64,000 nt of DNA from Candidatus Woesearchaeota archaeon (GCA_016928835.1 JAFGJW010000001.1:22306-86305), one strand, 5' to 3'; shown: positions 49,932 through 58,703, numbered from the stretch's first letter. Translations and numbers: made by a program. Notes: generated from the letters alone by a model not told the origin.

Positions 49932-51005
49932 TCAAGCAAGTTCAACATTAATTAGTTTTATCCCCTTTTCTATCCACTCTTTTTTTATCTTTTCTGCCTT
50001 TTCTTTATTAAATACTATTGCGATGCCACAATCTCCGCCGCCTGCTCCAGATAACTTTCCAGCCCCGCCATTATTATCAGCTATTTCACTCAATTCTCTT
50101 AATTTTTCAGTCTCGATATTAACTCCAGATTTCTGCCCTAATTCTCTTAAATAGCTCTCATTTTTTCTTAATAATTCAATAATCTTTTCCTTATTATCTT
50201 CTTTAAAATTTTTTAATAATTCTTTAACTAAACCAGAAATATTATTAATAATCCTAAAATATCCTTCTCTATTACGTTTCTTCCATCCATACATCCTTTT
50301 GACCATATCAGAAGTGGAAGCACTCTCACCAGTCCATCCAACTAATAAATTAAAATCTTTCGGGATCTTTAGTTGTTCAACACATAACTCTGGCCATTTT
50401 ACCTCAACAATCTCGTTTAATGACTTTTTGCCATCGATCTGTTTTAAAAGCCACTTGTCATCAAACCTTTTGTAAATAATAATGCTTCCGTAGGTTGAAG
50501 CGGCTACATCAACTCCAGAGCCAATCTTACTTTGAGCAAGATAATGTGATATGGCTGCTAACTTGAATATTCTCTCTTTTGAAGTTCCTATTCCATAAAA
50601 CCGCAATAATGCAGAGACTATGGCAACACTGGCTGCTGCAGAACTGCCAAAACCAATCTTATCCCCATTAATTATTGTTTCTTGGCTATATGTTTTTATC
50701 TTGAATGGCTTATAATTATTTATATAATTCAATACTGTTTCAATGGTTGATTTGACTATAGAAAGTTGTTTTATCTCTTCTTGACATAATCTCTTTAAAA
50801 ATGTTAATTGATTATTTTTAAATGCCGCTTTAAAATTCTTAATCTTGAAATCTTCTATGCAAATATCAATAACCGTTTCTTTAGATTCATAAATCTCAAC
50901 AAACACACTTCTATTAATTGCAGCAACAATAGCTGGATTCCCTTTCTCGAGGACAGCCCACTCTCCTGCCATTATTAACTTTCCAGGTGCTGAGACTTTA
51001 ATCAT
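49932..51005 (-). CDS. Phosphomevalonate kinase, GHMP family
   Basis: 357 residues. MIKVSAPGKLIMAGEWAVLE is the opening of phosphomevalonate kinases (mevalonate kinases have SAPGKVILFGEH). GHMP motif 2 is DKIGFGSSAAASVAIVSALL, motif 3 AGKLSGAGGGDCGIAIVF. Phosphorylates mevalonate-5-phosphate in the classical mevalonate route to isoprenoids. Mevalonate diphosphate decarboxylase is encoded two genes away on the same strand; a CDP-alcohol phosphotransferase lies between in opposite direction. TATA at about 51025 fits the ATG. Confidence 0.86.
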   Translation of the reverse strand: MIKVSAPGKLIMAGEWAVLEKGNPAIVAAINRSVFVEIYESKETVIDICIEDFKIKNFKAAFKNNQLTFLKRLCQEEIKQLSIVKSTIETVLNYINNYKPFKIKTYSQETIINGDKIGFGSSAAASVAIVSALLRFYGIGTSKERIFKLAAISHYLAQSKIGSGVDVAASTYGSIIIYKRFDDKWLLKQIDGKKSLNEIVEVKWPELCVEQLKIPKDFNLLVGWTGESASTSDMVKRMYGWKKRNREGYFRIINNISGLVKELLKNFKEDNKEKIIELLRKNESYLRELGQKSGVNIETEKLRELSEIADNNGGAGKLSGAGGGDCGIAIVFNKEKAEKIKKEWIEKGIKLINVELA

Positions 51006-51080
51006 ATTTTAAGCAATTATTTCCAATTATATAATATTTTTCAAAAAATTTTTATTATTGAAATATTCTTAATACAATCA

Positions 51081-51746
51081 ATGAGCAGAGAATTTCCTGG
51101 GAGCAAGGCAAAGACGTCTGCATTATTATGCCCAATTGAACAAAAAATTGTACATAAATTTGTTGGAAAGATTCCAAAATCTATAGAAACATATCATTTG
51201 ACATTGATGACAGTTCTTTGGTGCCCGTTAATTTTAATTTTCTATTATCTCGCAAGGCAAGACCTCAGATGGCTTTGGCTAGCATCTCTCATGATTATTC
51301 TCCAGTATGTAACAGACCTATTCGATGGTGCAGTTGGAAGATACAGAAACACAGGATTAATCCGGTGGGGGTATTATATGGACCATTTTTTGGATTATGT
51401 ATTTCTGTGCTGCATACTCATAGGCTATTCATTTATCCTGCATGAAAAACAAACCTACTGGCTGTTTTTTGTTCTGGCTATCGGCGGCGCTTATATGGTA
51501 AATTCATTTCTCTTATATTCTGCTCTTGATAAGGTTAAGTATGAATACCTTAAAATTGGTCCAACCGAGGTAAGGCTTTCTTTTATAATAATCAACATTT
51601 TGCTTAGTGTTTTTGGTAGGACAAATCTTGCAGCTATTGTTCCGTATGCTTTAGGGCTTGCACTTATCGGGCTAATATGGGTTGTATATAGTACCCAAAA
51701 AATCGTCTGGGAATATGATATAAAGATTAAAAAGAAGCTAAAATAA
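51081..51746 (+). CDS. CDP-alcohol phosphotransferase-family membrane enzyme
   Basis: 221 residues, about six membrane helices. The family motif is present in LFDGAVGRYRNTGLIRWGYYMDHFLDY: Asp-Gly, then Arg, then Gly and the two Asp residues of DG(x)2(A/G)R(x)nG(x)3D(x)3D, with Gly in place of Ala. Forms a phosphodiester bond between a CDP-alcohol and another alcohol; in an archaeon, CDP-archaeol headgroup transfer is expected. Its ends overlap mvaD (9 bases), convergent. Confidence 0.82.
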   Translation: MSREFPGSKAKTSALLCPIEQKIVHKFVGKIPKSIETYHLTLMTVLWCPLILIFYYLARQDLRWLWLASLMIILQYVTDLFDGAVGRYRNTGLIRWGYYMDHFLDYVFLCCILIGYSFILHEKQTYWLFFVLAIGGAYMVNSFLLYSALDKVKYEYLKIGPTEVRLSFIIINILLSVFGRTNLAAIVPYALGLALIGLIWVVYSTQKIVWEYDIKIKKKLK

Positions 51747-52739
51747 GTGTTTGTTTACAATTCTCGCGCCCTGTCCTGGTTTTGTTATTATTATGTCCTC
51801 AATTCCAGTAATCTCCTGCACTTTCCTAACAATTTTGGGAATATTGCTCTCCAAGCAGATTATCTTAACTTGTGGCCCAGCATCTATTGTAAAATAGCAT
51901 TCCAATCCATTTTCTCTTAATTCAATTATCTTATTAATTATTCTTATTGTAAATTCATTCCAATAAATGATTGGCGGTTTTGTGGTAAGCATTAGCGAAT
52001 GCATCTTTAAGCAGTTGTGCTCAGCTGTTTTACCAACCAGGGAAAATGATTTTTGTATAATCCCTTGTCTTACATTTTTTAGATCTTCTACAATTGCATC
52101 CAACCAGCATTTGTACATTGCAGAAGTGGCAACTGTTTGCGCCATCCCTGCTCTTGATTTGATCTTTTTTTCTTTTTTTGTTGTAATGCAAAAAATCATT
52201 CTGAATTCAGGCCAGTATTTTGCATCAGCAATCTGCTCTGCGTATGAGTCACTGCCGTCCATTTTACCTCCTCTCCTCCATTCAACAAAGCCGGAATGGA
52301 TTGAGCGGCAAGCAGAACCAGAGCCCTGCCTGGCAAGAATGCTTAGCTCCCTCTTATTTAAACCAAGAGCAAAGGCTTTATTTGTTGCAGCAGTCAATGC
52401 TGCAAATCCTGCAGCTGATGATGCAAGCCCAGCTGCTGTTGGAAAATTATTACTGCTTTGAATCCTTACATGCTTTTTATTAGCAGATAACTTTCTGACA
52501 ATTTTTAGAAATTTTCCGACATATTCTTCATATCCTTTTGACTTTGTATCTATGTTTTTCCCATTAAGAGAGAATATATCACGATTATACTTGCTGTCAA
52601 ACTCAACTGTTGTATGGGCATAGAGTCCATCAGTAACCATAGAGATACTGCTGTTTTGCGGCAGGACTAATGTTTGATCTCTTTTTCCCCAATATTTAAC
52701 TAAAGCAATATTTGCATCAGCAATTGCAGATGTTTTCAT
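51738..52739 (-). CDS. mvaD: Mevalonate diphosphate decarboxylase
   Basis: 333 residues from ATG at 52739 (TATA TTTTTATAAA about 25 bases ahead; TTG at 52757 is in frame but less likely). Motifs: ANIALVKYWGKRD near the start, the GHMP loop FPTAAGLASSAAGFAALTAA, RQGSGSACRSIHSGFVEW, and DAGPQVKII near residue 285 containing the catalytic Asp. ATP-dependent conversion of mevalonate diphosphate to IPP. With the kinase above it completes the classical pathway rather than the modified archaeal one that uses isopentenyl phosphate kinase. Confidence 0.92.
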   Translation of the reverse strand: MKTSAIADANIALVKYWGKRDQTLVLPQNSSISMVTDGLYAHTTVEFDSKYNRDIFSLNGKNIDTKSKGYEEYVGKFLKIVRKLSANKKHVRIQSSNNFPTAAGLASSAAGFAALTAATNKAFALGLNKRELSILARQGSGSACRSIHSGFVEWRRGGKMDGSDSYAEQIADAKYWPEFRMIFCITTKKEKKIKSRAGMAQTVATSAMYKCWLDAIVEDLKNVRQGIIQKSFSLVGKTAEHNCLKMHSLMLTTKPPIIYWNEFTIRIINKIIELRENGLECYFTIDAGPQVKIICLESNIPKIVRKVQEITGIEDIIITKPGQGARIVNKHLF

Positions 52740-52830
52740 AAAATTCAAGTATTTCAATAGTTTATAAAAATTTTTTTAAAAGGACAAACTTTAAAAACAA
52801 CCTCAAGAACTTATCACTGTATAAGACAAT

Positions 52831-53784
52831 ATGAAACTTGCAGAAGATATTTATTATTTTAAGGGCACAAGATTCAATTCCCATCGCGGGTCATCAAGCA
52901 ATGTGTATGTAATAGGAGATAAGCAGACCAATATAATCATTGATTGTGGCCTTTATTCTTATGCAGCATCTCTCAAAAAGAAATTATTGAAGAATAGCAT
53001 TAGCCTTAAAAACAATGTTGTTACTTTTACCCATACCCACCCGGATCATGTAACGGGGGCCACTATATTTAATGACAAATCTAATAAATTTGTGTGCTCC
53101 AGACTGCAAAAGGATGAACTTGAAAAGCCAGAAGAAGTATATCTGAACTATATAAAAAATATAAAAAGTGGACCTTATTCTTCATTTGCTAAACGCAAGA
53201 CAATACGGAATATCCTAAAATATTTTTTCATCAGACTCTATGGCGAAGAGGGCACTCTAAAGATTGAGGAAATTATAAATGAGAACACGCTGTTAAAAAA
53301 TAAACTGCTTGTTCTCTATACTCCAGGCCATACTCTTAATAGTGTTGCTTTCTATTATGAGAAACACAAAGCCTTATTTTGCGGGGACACTATTAATACA
53401 TTAACCAGAGGCTATCCAACTTTGAATTGTCCTGACTCGGACATCAATAAATATATCTATACATTAGAAAACTTAAAAACCCTTGATGTTGAACTTCTTT
53501 GTCCTGGACATAACGGGATTATCTTTGGAAAAGAAAGGATTCATGGTGAACTCCAGAAGAATATAGATAAATGTCTCGAATTAAAAAGGACGACTTTAAA
53601 TTATTTAGGTAATAAGGACCAGTCTCTTCGACAGCTAAAGAAAAAGGTTTTGTCCCCTTTTCCCAAAGAATTCTTTTTTACTACAAAAACAATGATGATG
53701 TATACTATCTTAAAAGGTCTTATTAAAGACAAGAAAGTTAAAGAGATACATAAGAAAGTGCGTACAGTTTACAGGGCTATTTGA
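52831..53784 (+). CDS. Metallo-beta-lactamase-fold hydrolase
   Basis: 317 residues. Zinc motifs: FTHTHPDHVTG (HxHxDH), TPGHTLNSV, CGDTINTLT and CPGHNGI for the last His. About 90 C-terminal residues form an unassigned helical, Lys-rich region with KKVLSPFPKEF. Hydrolase of unknown substrate. Ends inside the convergent methyltransferase gene by 8 bases. Confidence 0.88.
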   Translation: MKLAEDIYYFKGTRFNSHRGSSSNVYVIGDKQTNIIIDCGLYSYAASLKKKLLKNSISLKNNVVTFTHTHPDHVTGATIFNDKSNKFVCSRLQKDELEKPEEVYLNYIKNIKSGPYSSFAKRKTIRNILKYFFIRLYGEEGTLKIEEIINENTLLKNKLLVLYTPGHTLNSVAFYYEKHKALFCGDTINTLTRGYPTLNCPDSDINKYIYTLENLKTLDVELLCPGHNGIIFGKERIHGELQKNIDKCLELKRTTLNYLGNKDQSLRQLKKKVLSPFPKEFFFTTKTMMMYTILKGLIKDKKVKEIHKKVRTVYRAI

Positions 53785-54370
53785 TAATTGATAAATATAC
53801 TCTATAACCGGATTTTTTGGCAATCTGTTTTGCATTTCCGAAGACAGCTATCATTTTCTTTTCAAGTTCTGCTCCTCCTTTCTTATGGCGTGCTACTATC
53901 TGCAGACATCCATTTCGATTTAAAAACTTAGGAGCCAGTTCAATGATTCCATAGCATATAGCCCTACCAGCAGCAAGAGGGGGATTAGACAGAATGCAAT
54001 CAAATGTCTGATTAATATTTTTGTATAAATCACTCTTAATTATTTTTATTGCTTCTACATCATTTAATTTGATGTTTCTTTTAGCTAGTGTTACTGCTCT
54101 TTCATTTATATCAGCCATTGTAACTTTTGTTTCTGGATATAATTTTTTTATGGAAATTCCTATTGCACCAATGCCGCAGCCTAAATCTAAAATTTTCCAA
54201 TTTGGTTTTATTATGCAGTTCTCAATTAGTATTCTAGTTCCGAGGTCGATTCTTCTCTTAGAAAACACACCCTTTGCTGTACAAAATTCAAGCTTAATGT
54301 TCTTTATTTTTTCCTGGATTTTGCTGGGACTCAGTTTTGAGCTCTGTTTCTCTGAAAAATAATGTTCCAT
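53777..54370 (-). CDS. Class I methyltransferase, RsmC/MTS-type
   Basis: 197 residues. FCTAKGVFSKRRIDLGTRIL opening of the MTS group, motif I KILDLGCGIGAIGISIKKLY, acidic turn TMADINERAVTLAKRNIKLN and catalytic SNPPLAAGRA (NPPxxxG, Asn-Pro-Pro-Leu). Such enzymes methylate rRNA guanine or tRNA bases. Single catalytic domain, no pseudo-domain as in bacterial RsmC. Adjacent membrane-protein pair unrelated. Confidence 0.85.
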   Translation of the reverse strand: MEHYFSEKQSSKLSPSKIQEKIKNIKLEFCTAKGVFSKRRIDLGTRILIENCIIKPNWKILDLGCGIGAIGISIKKLYPETKVTMADINERAVTLAKRNIKLNDVEAIKIIKSDLYKNINQTFDCILSNPPLAAGRAICYGIIELAPKFLNRNGCLQIVARHKKGGAELEKKMIAVFGNAKQIAKKSGYRVYLSIIK

Positions 54371-54371
54371 A

Positions 54372-55049
54372 TTAACTAATGATTTTTAGTATTTCAAAAG
54401 TAAGTCTGTCTGCAGCCCTTATAAGTTCTCTCTCACTGGTTCCTTCAATAATAACACAGCCAGCCTCATGCGTGATACTAGTTGTATTCCCTGCTTGTAA
54501 CATAATGACGCTGACACTATTACTCATATTTTGGCATGTAATCTTTGGGTATAATGAGCCTTCAATCTCTTCTGTCAGTGCTGTTTTGACTTCTTTACTA
54601 AATAGATTTCCCATTATCTTTGCCATTTCCACGCCAGCAACTACTGCCTCATTACTCAATTTTGGGTCCAGTGATATGTATATCCTTTTAGCGTTCATAA
54701 ACACGTTTGGCAGACCTCTTCTTGTGGTTATATTTAAAGTTTCATCAGGCGGATAGTAGAACATTAATTCATAAGGTATGTTATTGAAATTAATCTCTGT
54801 ATGCCAGAAACCCGCTTTCTCCACAAATACGAATCCATTGTATGTTCTCTTATCAGTTGCAGGAAGAGGATTACTATCTTTCTGAAAGTATTTAATACTA
54901 ATAATAAATACAGCAAGGACAGCAAGAATAATAAGTGCACTAATAATAAGTATATAGTCTCTCTTCAACTCTTTCTCTATTTTCTTGATTTCTTCCTTAG
55001 CTTTCTTCATCTCTTTTATAACTTTTTTCTTTTTCTTCTTTTTTGCCAT
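54372..55049 (-). CDS. Membrane-anchored exported protein, paralogue of upstream gene
   Basis: 225 residues: Lys/Glu-rich coiled N-terminus (MAKKKKKKKVIKEMKKAKEE), one hydrophobic helix (about 32-52), then an exported domain. C-terminal section ITHEAGCVIIEGTSERELIR with a second Cys 31 residues earlier (TCQNMSN) matches the upstream gene's NQSCIHIEGKGPELVLIRD. A disulfide is plausible. No enzyme motif. Directly after the paralogue, without a gap. Confidence 0.6.
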   Translation of the reverse strand: MAKKKKKKKVIKEMKKAKEEIKKIEKELKRDYILIISALIILAVLAVFIISIKYFQKDSNPLPATDKRTYNGFVFVEKAGFWHTEINFNNIPYELMFYYPPDETLNITTRRGLPNVFMNAKRIYISLDPKLSNEAVVAGVEMAKIMGNLFSKEVKTALTEEIEGSLYPKITCQNMSNSVSVIMLQAGNTTSITHEAGCVIIEGTSERELIRAADRLTFEILKIIS

Positions 55050-55631
55050 TTAAATCAACCCATATATGCCATATATCAGTTTATCTCTTATTAATACTAG
55101 CTCCGGGCCCTTACCTTCGATATGAATACAGCTTTGATTCATGAATATGTTAGTTTTGTTTGAACTGAAAAATTCTATTACAGGAGTATAAGAACTTGCG
55201 TTTTTACAAGTAAAAACAGGCAGCTGGTAGATGCTTGATTCTTTTGTAATCCCTGTTATTGGATAGATATTCTTTTTTGCCAATTCTTCAGCAAGCTCGA
55301 ATCTTATAAAATCAATATACATTAGATCTTCCTGGTCCGGGTCAAATGTGAGTATAACCATCTTGCTGTTACTAATCTTTTCTAGAATTGCCTTTGATAT
55401 GTTTAGATAGCTCGCTTCATAGGGTAAAGAATAGAACCTTACATTATTGCCGTTTATTTTGGCAACATAATAATCATTTTCGCCTCTGAATTTTGTGCCG
55501 TTAATAGTGATTTCGTCATCTGTGGAGGTATTAAACAAGATAATAGAGCTGGAAAGCAGAAAAATAATTGTGACAACTGCAATTACAATCTTGATTTTTT
55601 GTTCATCTCGCCTTTTGCGTTTCATATTCAT
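55050..55631 (-). CDS. Membrane-anchored exported protein, paralogue of downstream gene
   Basis: 193 residues. Basic start, one hydrophobic helix (about 14-32), then an extracellular domain with FTCKNASSYTPVIEFF and the CIHIEGKGPELVLIR end, both shared with its neighbour. The gene ends one base before that neighbour begins. Unrecognised family. Predicted topology: N-in, C-out. Confidence 0.6.
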   Translation of the reverse strand: MNMKRKRRDEQKIKIVIAVVTIIFLLSSSIILFNTSTDDEITINGTKFRGENDYYVAKINGNNVRFYSLPYEASYLNISKAILEKISNSKMVILTFDPDQEDLMYIDFIRFELAEELAKKNIYPITGITKESSIYQLPVFTCKNASSYTPVIEFFSSNKTNIFMNQSCIHIEGKGPELVLIRDKLIYGIYGLI

Positions 55632-55730
55632 ATGGAAAATTCCTGAAAATTTAAATAGTTTTTTAATTCTATATGCAATAAATTAGAAACCTTTTTATAT
55701 TGTGGATTATTTTTGCCTAGGGGGATTGGC

Positions 55731-55892
55731 ATGATACTTAATAGGTTAATAGCATTATTCTTCCTTATATGTGCGGGAATATGTTTTGTTATAGGTATGC
55801 TGCTTATGTTTTTCAATACTGCCGGGACTTTCATCTTTTTTGGTTTTGCTCTTGTATGTCTCTATCTTGCGTCATATTTTTGGAATCGGTAA
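55731..55892 (+). CDS. Two-helix membrane protein, 53 residues
   Basis: MILNRLIALFFLICAGICFV then a second hydrophobic segment, almost all hydrophobic. GGGGATTGGC directly before the ATG serves as ribosome-binding site. It ends just ahead of the next gene's ATG (one base gap), so it leads the peptidase operon. Function unknown; perhaps an anchor for the peptidase (inference). Confidence 0.5.
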   Translation: MILNRLIALFFLICAGICFVIGMLLMFFNTAGTFIFFGFALVCLYLASYFWNR

Positions 55893-55893
55893 C

Positions 55894-56103
55894 ATGGATA
55901 TTGAAACAGTCCTTAGTAAAAATAAAAAGGAACTATTAAAAAAGGATAATGTTATTGGCGTTGCTTTAGGCCAAGACGACAAAGGCCAGTTTATTAGTAT
56001 TATGGTTTCTGATAAAATTAAGGAAAAAGGTGCAGAAATACCAAAAAGTATCTCCGGCTACAGAGTAAAAATTGTTGAAACAGGTACATTTAGGGTGAAA
56101 TAA
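55894..56103 (+). CDS. Small homologue of the NAL1-like peptidase N-terminus
   Basis: 69 residues. Opening DIETVLSKNKKELLKKDNVI, then GVALGQDDKGQFISIMVSDK and a closing VKIVETGTFRVK. These features repeat in the first 75 residues of the next gene, NVVGVGFGKKITEGKK and VAVLVTKKLP then EVGVIRP. Its last base is shared with the start of the peptidase gene. Perhaps a free-standing copy of the regulatory N-terminal module. Confidence 0.6.
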   Translation: MDIETVLSKNKKELLKKDNVIGVALGQDDKGQFISIMVSDKIKEKGAEIPKSISGYRVKIVETGTFRVK

Positions 56104-57131
56104 TGAAGATTTCTATAAAGCAACGAAAGACATTGTTTCTTATGAGTAATGTTGTTGGAGTTGGGTTTGGTAAAAAAATCACAGAAGGAAAAAAGACAAA
56201 TAGACATTGTGTTGCAGTGCTTGTGACAAAAAAATTGCCTGCATCCCAGCTCTCTCCCAAAAATCTTGTCCCCAAAAAAATTAACAGTATGGAAACCGAT
56301 GTTGTAGAAGTGGGGGTAATTAGGCCACTTGCCCCTAAAAAAACATTTGTGCCAAAAACAAGCGAAGAACATACTAGCAAAAGGAGGCCGGCTATTGGGG
56401 GCATAAGTATTGGACACGAAGATATAACAGCAGGAACATTTGGTTGTGTAGTATATAAAAATAATGAGAAGCATATTTTAAGCAATAACCATGTCTTGGC
56501 CAATTCTAATGAGGCAGCTATTGGCGATCCAATACTGCAGCCAGGCCCTTATGACGGAGGCACAGTCCAGGATCAAATAGCCATATTGTCTGAATTTGTT
56601 CCCATAAGTTTTGGTGTTGAGTCACCTATCTGCAAGATAGCCAACTTCATTCTATGGTTATTAAACTGGTTGACACACCTTTTTAAGGAAGATTATACAT
56701 GGAAGCTGGAGAAGCAAACAGGAGGTGTTAATTATGTTGATGCGGCACTGGCAAAACCTCTTGAGCAAGGACTAGTGGAAGCCACAATACTTGAGATTGG
56801 TCAACCTTTGGGTGTTGCTTTAGCTACTGTTGGTATGCCTGTCCAAAAGAGCGGACGTACTACAGGCCTCACACAGGGTTATATCGAGTACACTGATGCA
56901 AGTGTAAAAGTGCAGTATGGTTTGGGCAAGGAAGCACTTTTTGAGGACCAGATAGTTGCAGGGCCAATTAGTCAAGGAGGAGACTCAGGAAGTGCTGTGC
57001 TTACTCTGAATGATGAACTAGTAGGTTTACTGTTTGCTGGAAGTGATGAAGTGACAATTATAAATCCAATAGGAAGAGTGTTTAGTGCATTAGACATAAG
57101 CTTAAGTCCTGGTGGGCAACCTCTGCCTTAG
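56103..57131 (+). CDS. Trypsin-like serine peptidase, NAL1-like
   Basis: 342 residues. N-terminal small module (about 1-75) and then a chymotrypsin-fold peptidase: HILSNNHVLANSN (His), NYVDAALAKPL (Asp), QGGDSGSAVLTLND (Ser in GDSGS). An insert with the hydrophobic LWLLNWLTHLF near 180 may lie at the membrane. No signal peptide, so cytoplasmic or tethered by the neighbouring two-helix protein. The arrangement with a His-Asp-Ser triad and VVGVG-type N-terminus is typical of NAL1-like proteins. Confidence 0.82.
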   Translation: MKISIKQRKTLFLMSNVVGVGFGKKITEGKKTNRHCVAVLVTKKLPASQLSPKNLVPKKINSMETDVVEVGVIRPLAPKKTFVPKTSEEHTSKRRPAIGGISIGHEDITAGTFGCVVYKNNEKHILSNNHVLANSNEAAIGDPILQPGPYDGGTVQDQIAILSEFVPISFGVESPICKIANFILWLLNWLTHLFKEDYTWKLEKQTGGVNYVDAALAKPLEQGLVEATILEIGQPLGVALATVGMPVQKSGRTTGLTQGYIEYTDASVKVQYGLGKEALFEDQIVAGPISQGGDSGSAVLTLNDELVGLLFAGSDEVTIINPIGRVFSALDISLSPGGQPLP

Positions 57132-57143
57132 TCACGCCCTTAT

Positions 57144-57449
57144 TTATTTAAACCTTGCATAAGTAATAATCTCAGCATAATTGTTGTCGATCTTTCTCTG
57201 GCAGCTTTTTACTTGGAGCATATAATTATTAAGAACAAGAAGGCTGATTATTATAAATAAGATGAATAGCATTATTAATACATAAACAGCTATCTTAAAA
57301 AGAAGGATTGTTGTTTTAATGAACAATATTATAAAAATGAGACTTAGAACAATAATAACAACTAGCCTTAACCAGGAAAGTGCTTGTGCATTGTAATATT
57401 GAATTTTTGCATTATAATAATCAATCTTATGCTCGCATAGATTCTTCAT
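57144..57449 (-). CDS. Two-helix membrane protein, hypothetical
   Basis: 101 residues: N-terminal amphipathic helix (MKNLCEHKIDYYNAKIQYYN), then two hydrophobic helices (about 27-50 and 55-75). No motif. It runs convergent with the peptidase gene. TATA-like TTTAAATATTT stands about 20-30 bases before the ATG on the minus strand, supporting a leaderless start. Confidence 0.5.
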   Translation of the reverse strand: MKNLCEHKIDYYNAKIQYYNAQALSWLRLVVIIVLSLIFIILFIKTTILLFKIAVYVLIMLFILFIIISLLVLNNYMLQVKSCQRKIDNNYAEIITYARFK

Positions 57450-57581
57450 TCTAAGTGGAAAAATTGTCTTTAATTTAAATATTTCTAATTTGGGAGTAGT
57501 GATACTATCAGGTCTACAAGCACATTAACCTAAGAAATAACATAAATAACAATAAATATCTGAAACAATTCTCTGTCAAAA

Positions 57582-57821
57582 ATGCCTATCTATAAGTATA
57601 AATGTGCCAAATGCGGAAACATAGAAGAATTGTTCTGTAGTTACAACCAGAGAAAGGAAAAAGAGAAAATCTTGGAATGTAGCAAATGTAATAGTGTTAA
57701 GTTAAACCCTGTTTTCACTAAAGTGCTGGTTTCAAGCAAAGAAAGAGAGATTCCTGAAGAGCATTTTAATGAGGATGACTGCAGCAGCTGCTCAGGAAGC
57801 AAATGTAATACCTGCTACTAG
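57582..57821 (+). CDS. FmdB-type zinc-ribbon protein
   Basis: 79 residues. MPIYKYKCAKCGNIEELFCS opening and CSKCNSVKLNPVF second pair are the FmdB family zinc ribbon. The C-terminus is Cys-rich (CSSCSGSKCNTCY). The start MPIYxYxC is invariant in this family. Putative regulator or metal-handling protein. Ends four bases into the convergent next gene. Confidence 0.85.
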   Translation: MPIYKYKCAKCGNIEELFCSYNQRKEKEKILECSKCNSVKLNPVFTKVLVSSKEREIPEEHFNEDDCSSCSGSKCNTCY

Positions 57822-58198
57822 TGTTTTTTTCTCTCAAAGAAGTAGACTGCTCCTATTGACAGAGCAAGAATAATTAGTCCTATGTAAATAAATATATTTG
57901 ATACAGACTGTGGTTTTTCAAGATACGGCCCCTGGTAACTAATCTCAGGACTTACTATTGTAGCTGGTTGATACATAAATTGGGAATCACACTCTTGTTT
58001 GCAGACACCAAATCCGCCTTGATCACAACATATGCCTTTGTCACATTCTGCATTTGTTCTGCATATCTCTCTGCAGATACCATCTTTACAATGCATTGAC
58101 TGCATGGCAAAACCGGTAATTGAGCTACCTAAAAAAAATAATAATAGAGATAAGGTGAGGAAAAAAGAGACAATGAAGAAAAAATCTTGTTTTTGCAT
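57818..58198 (-). CDS. Cysteine-rich membrane-anchored exported protein
   Basis: 126 residues from the ATG at 58198 (the frame extends into the AK6 gene, so the internal ATG is preferred). A signal-like helix (about 5-30), a short domain with nine or so cysteines (MHCKDGICREICRTNAECDK then ICCDQGGFGVCKQECD) and a C-terminal membrane helix with a basic end. The cysteine pattern indicates a disulfide-bonded knob outside the cell. Function unknown. Confidence 0.6.
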   Translation of the reverse strand: MQKQDFFFIVSFFLTLSLLLFFLGSSITGFAMQSMHCKDGICREICRTNAECDKGICCDQGGFGVCKQECDSQFMYQPATIVSPEISYQGPYLEKPQSVSNIFIYIGLIILALSIGAVYFFERKKH

Positions 58199-58217
58199 AA
58201 CATGATAATTAGTGAGC

Positions 58218-58691
58218 TCACTTATAAATTTTTTCCAAACCATAATCCCTGTCAGTCCACACAACCTTTACCTTATGGCCTGCCTCCAGTGCTTCTATCC
58301 TGCATGTGTCAAATATCTCTGCGTCCAAATTCTCTCTTATCTTTTGCCCAGAGTACTTCCTTTCTTTTAGTCTCCTTTTTAGCTCTTTTAAACTGCATTT
58401 TGTGACAATACATAAATCAACTTTTTTATTGGATAAATAATGTGAAAGATGCGAGTCAATGATAATGCCTTTCTCTTTAGAATGCTTTTCAATCACTTCA
58501 TCCAGTCTTTTGCATAACTTATTTACATCAACAATTTGGCACGCTCTTTTTTTATCATAGCCAACATAGAGTTTTTCTTTCTTAATTAGTTTATTAACAT
58601 CAATGTAAAGATAATTCTTCTCTTTACTAATCTCCTTGGCTATTGTAGTCTTTCCAGTGCCGGGCACTCCTGTTACAATAATTACTTCCAT
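58218..58691 (-). CDS. AK6/Fap7-type adenylate kinase-like NTPase
   Basis: 157 residues. P-loop IIVTGVPGTGKTTIAKEISK at the N-terminus, the NMP-binding region YIDVNKLIKKEKLYVGYD, Walker B-like IIIDSHLSHYL and a lid KRRLKERKYSGQKIRENLDA. Short lid and IDSH motif are marks of AK6/Fap7, an ATPase used in small-subunit assembly with uS11 and a dual adenylate kinase. Located downstream of an ABC permease gene on the same strand. Confidence 0.9.
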   Translation of the reverse strand: MEVIIVTGVPGTGKTTIAKEISKEKNYLYIDVNKLIKKEKLYVGYDKKRACQIVDVNKLCKRLDEVIEKHSKEKGIIIDSHLSHYLSNKKVDLCIVTKCSLKELKRRLKERKYSGQKIRENLDAEIFDTCRIEALEAGHKVKVVWTDRDYGLEKIYK

Positions 58692-58703
58692 ATGTTAATA
58701 GAA

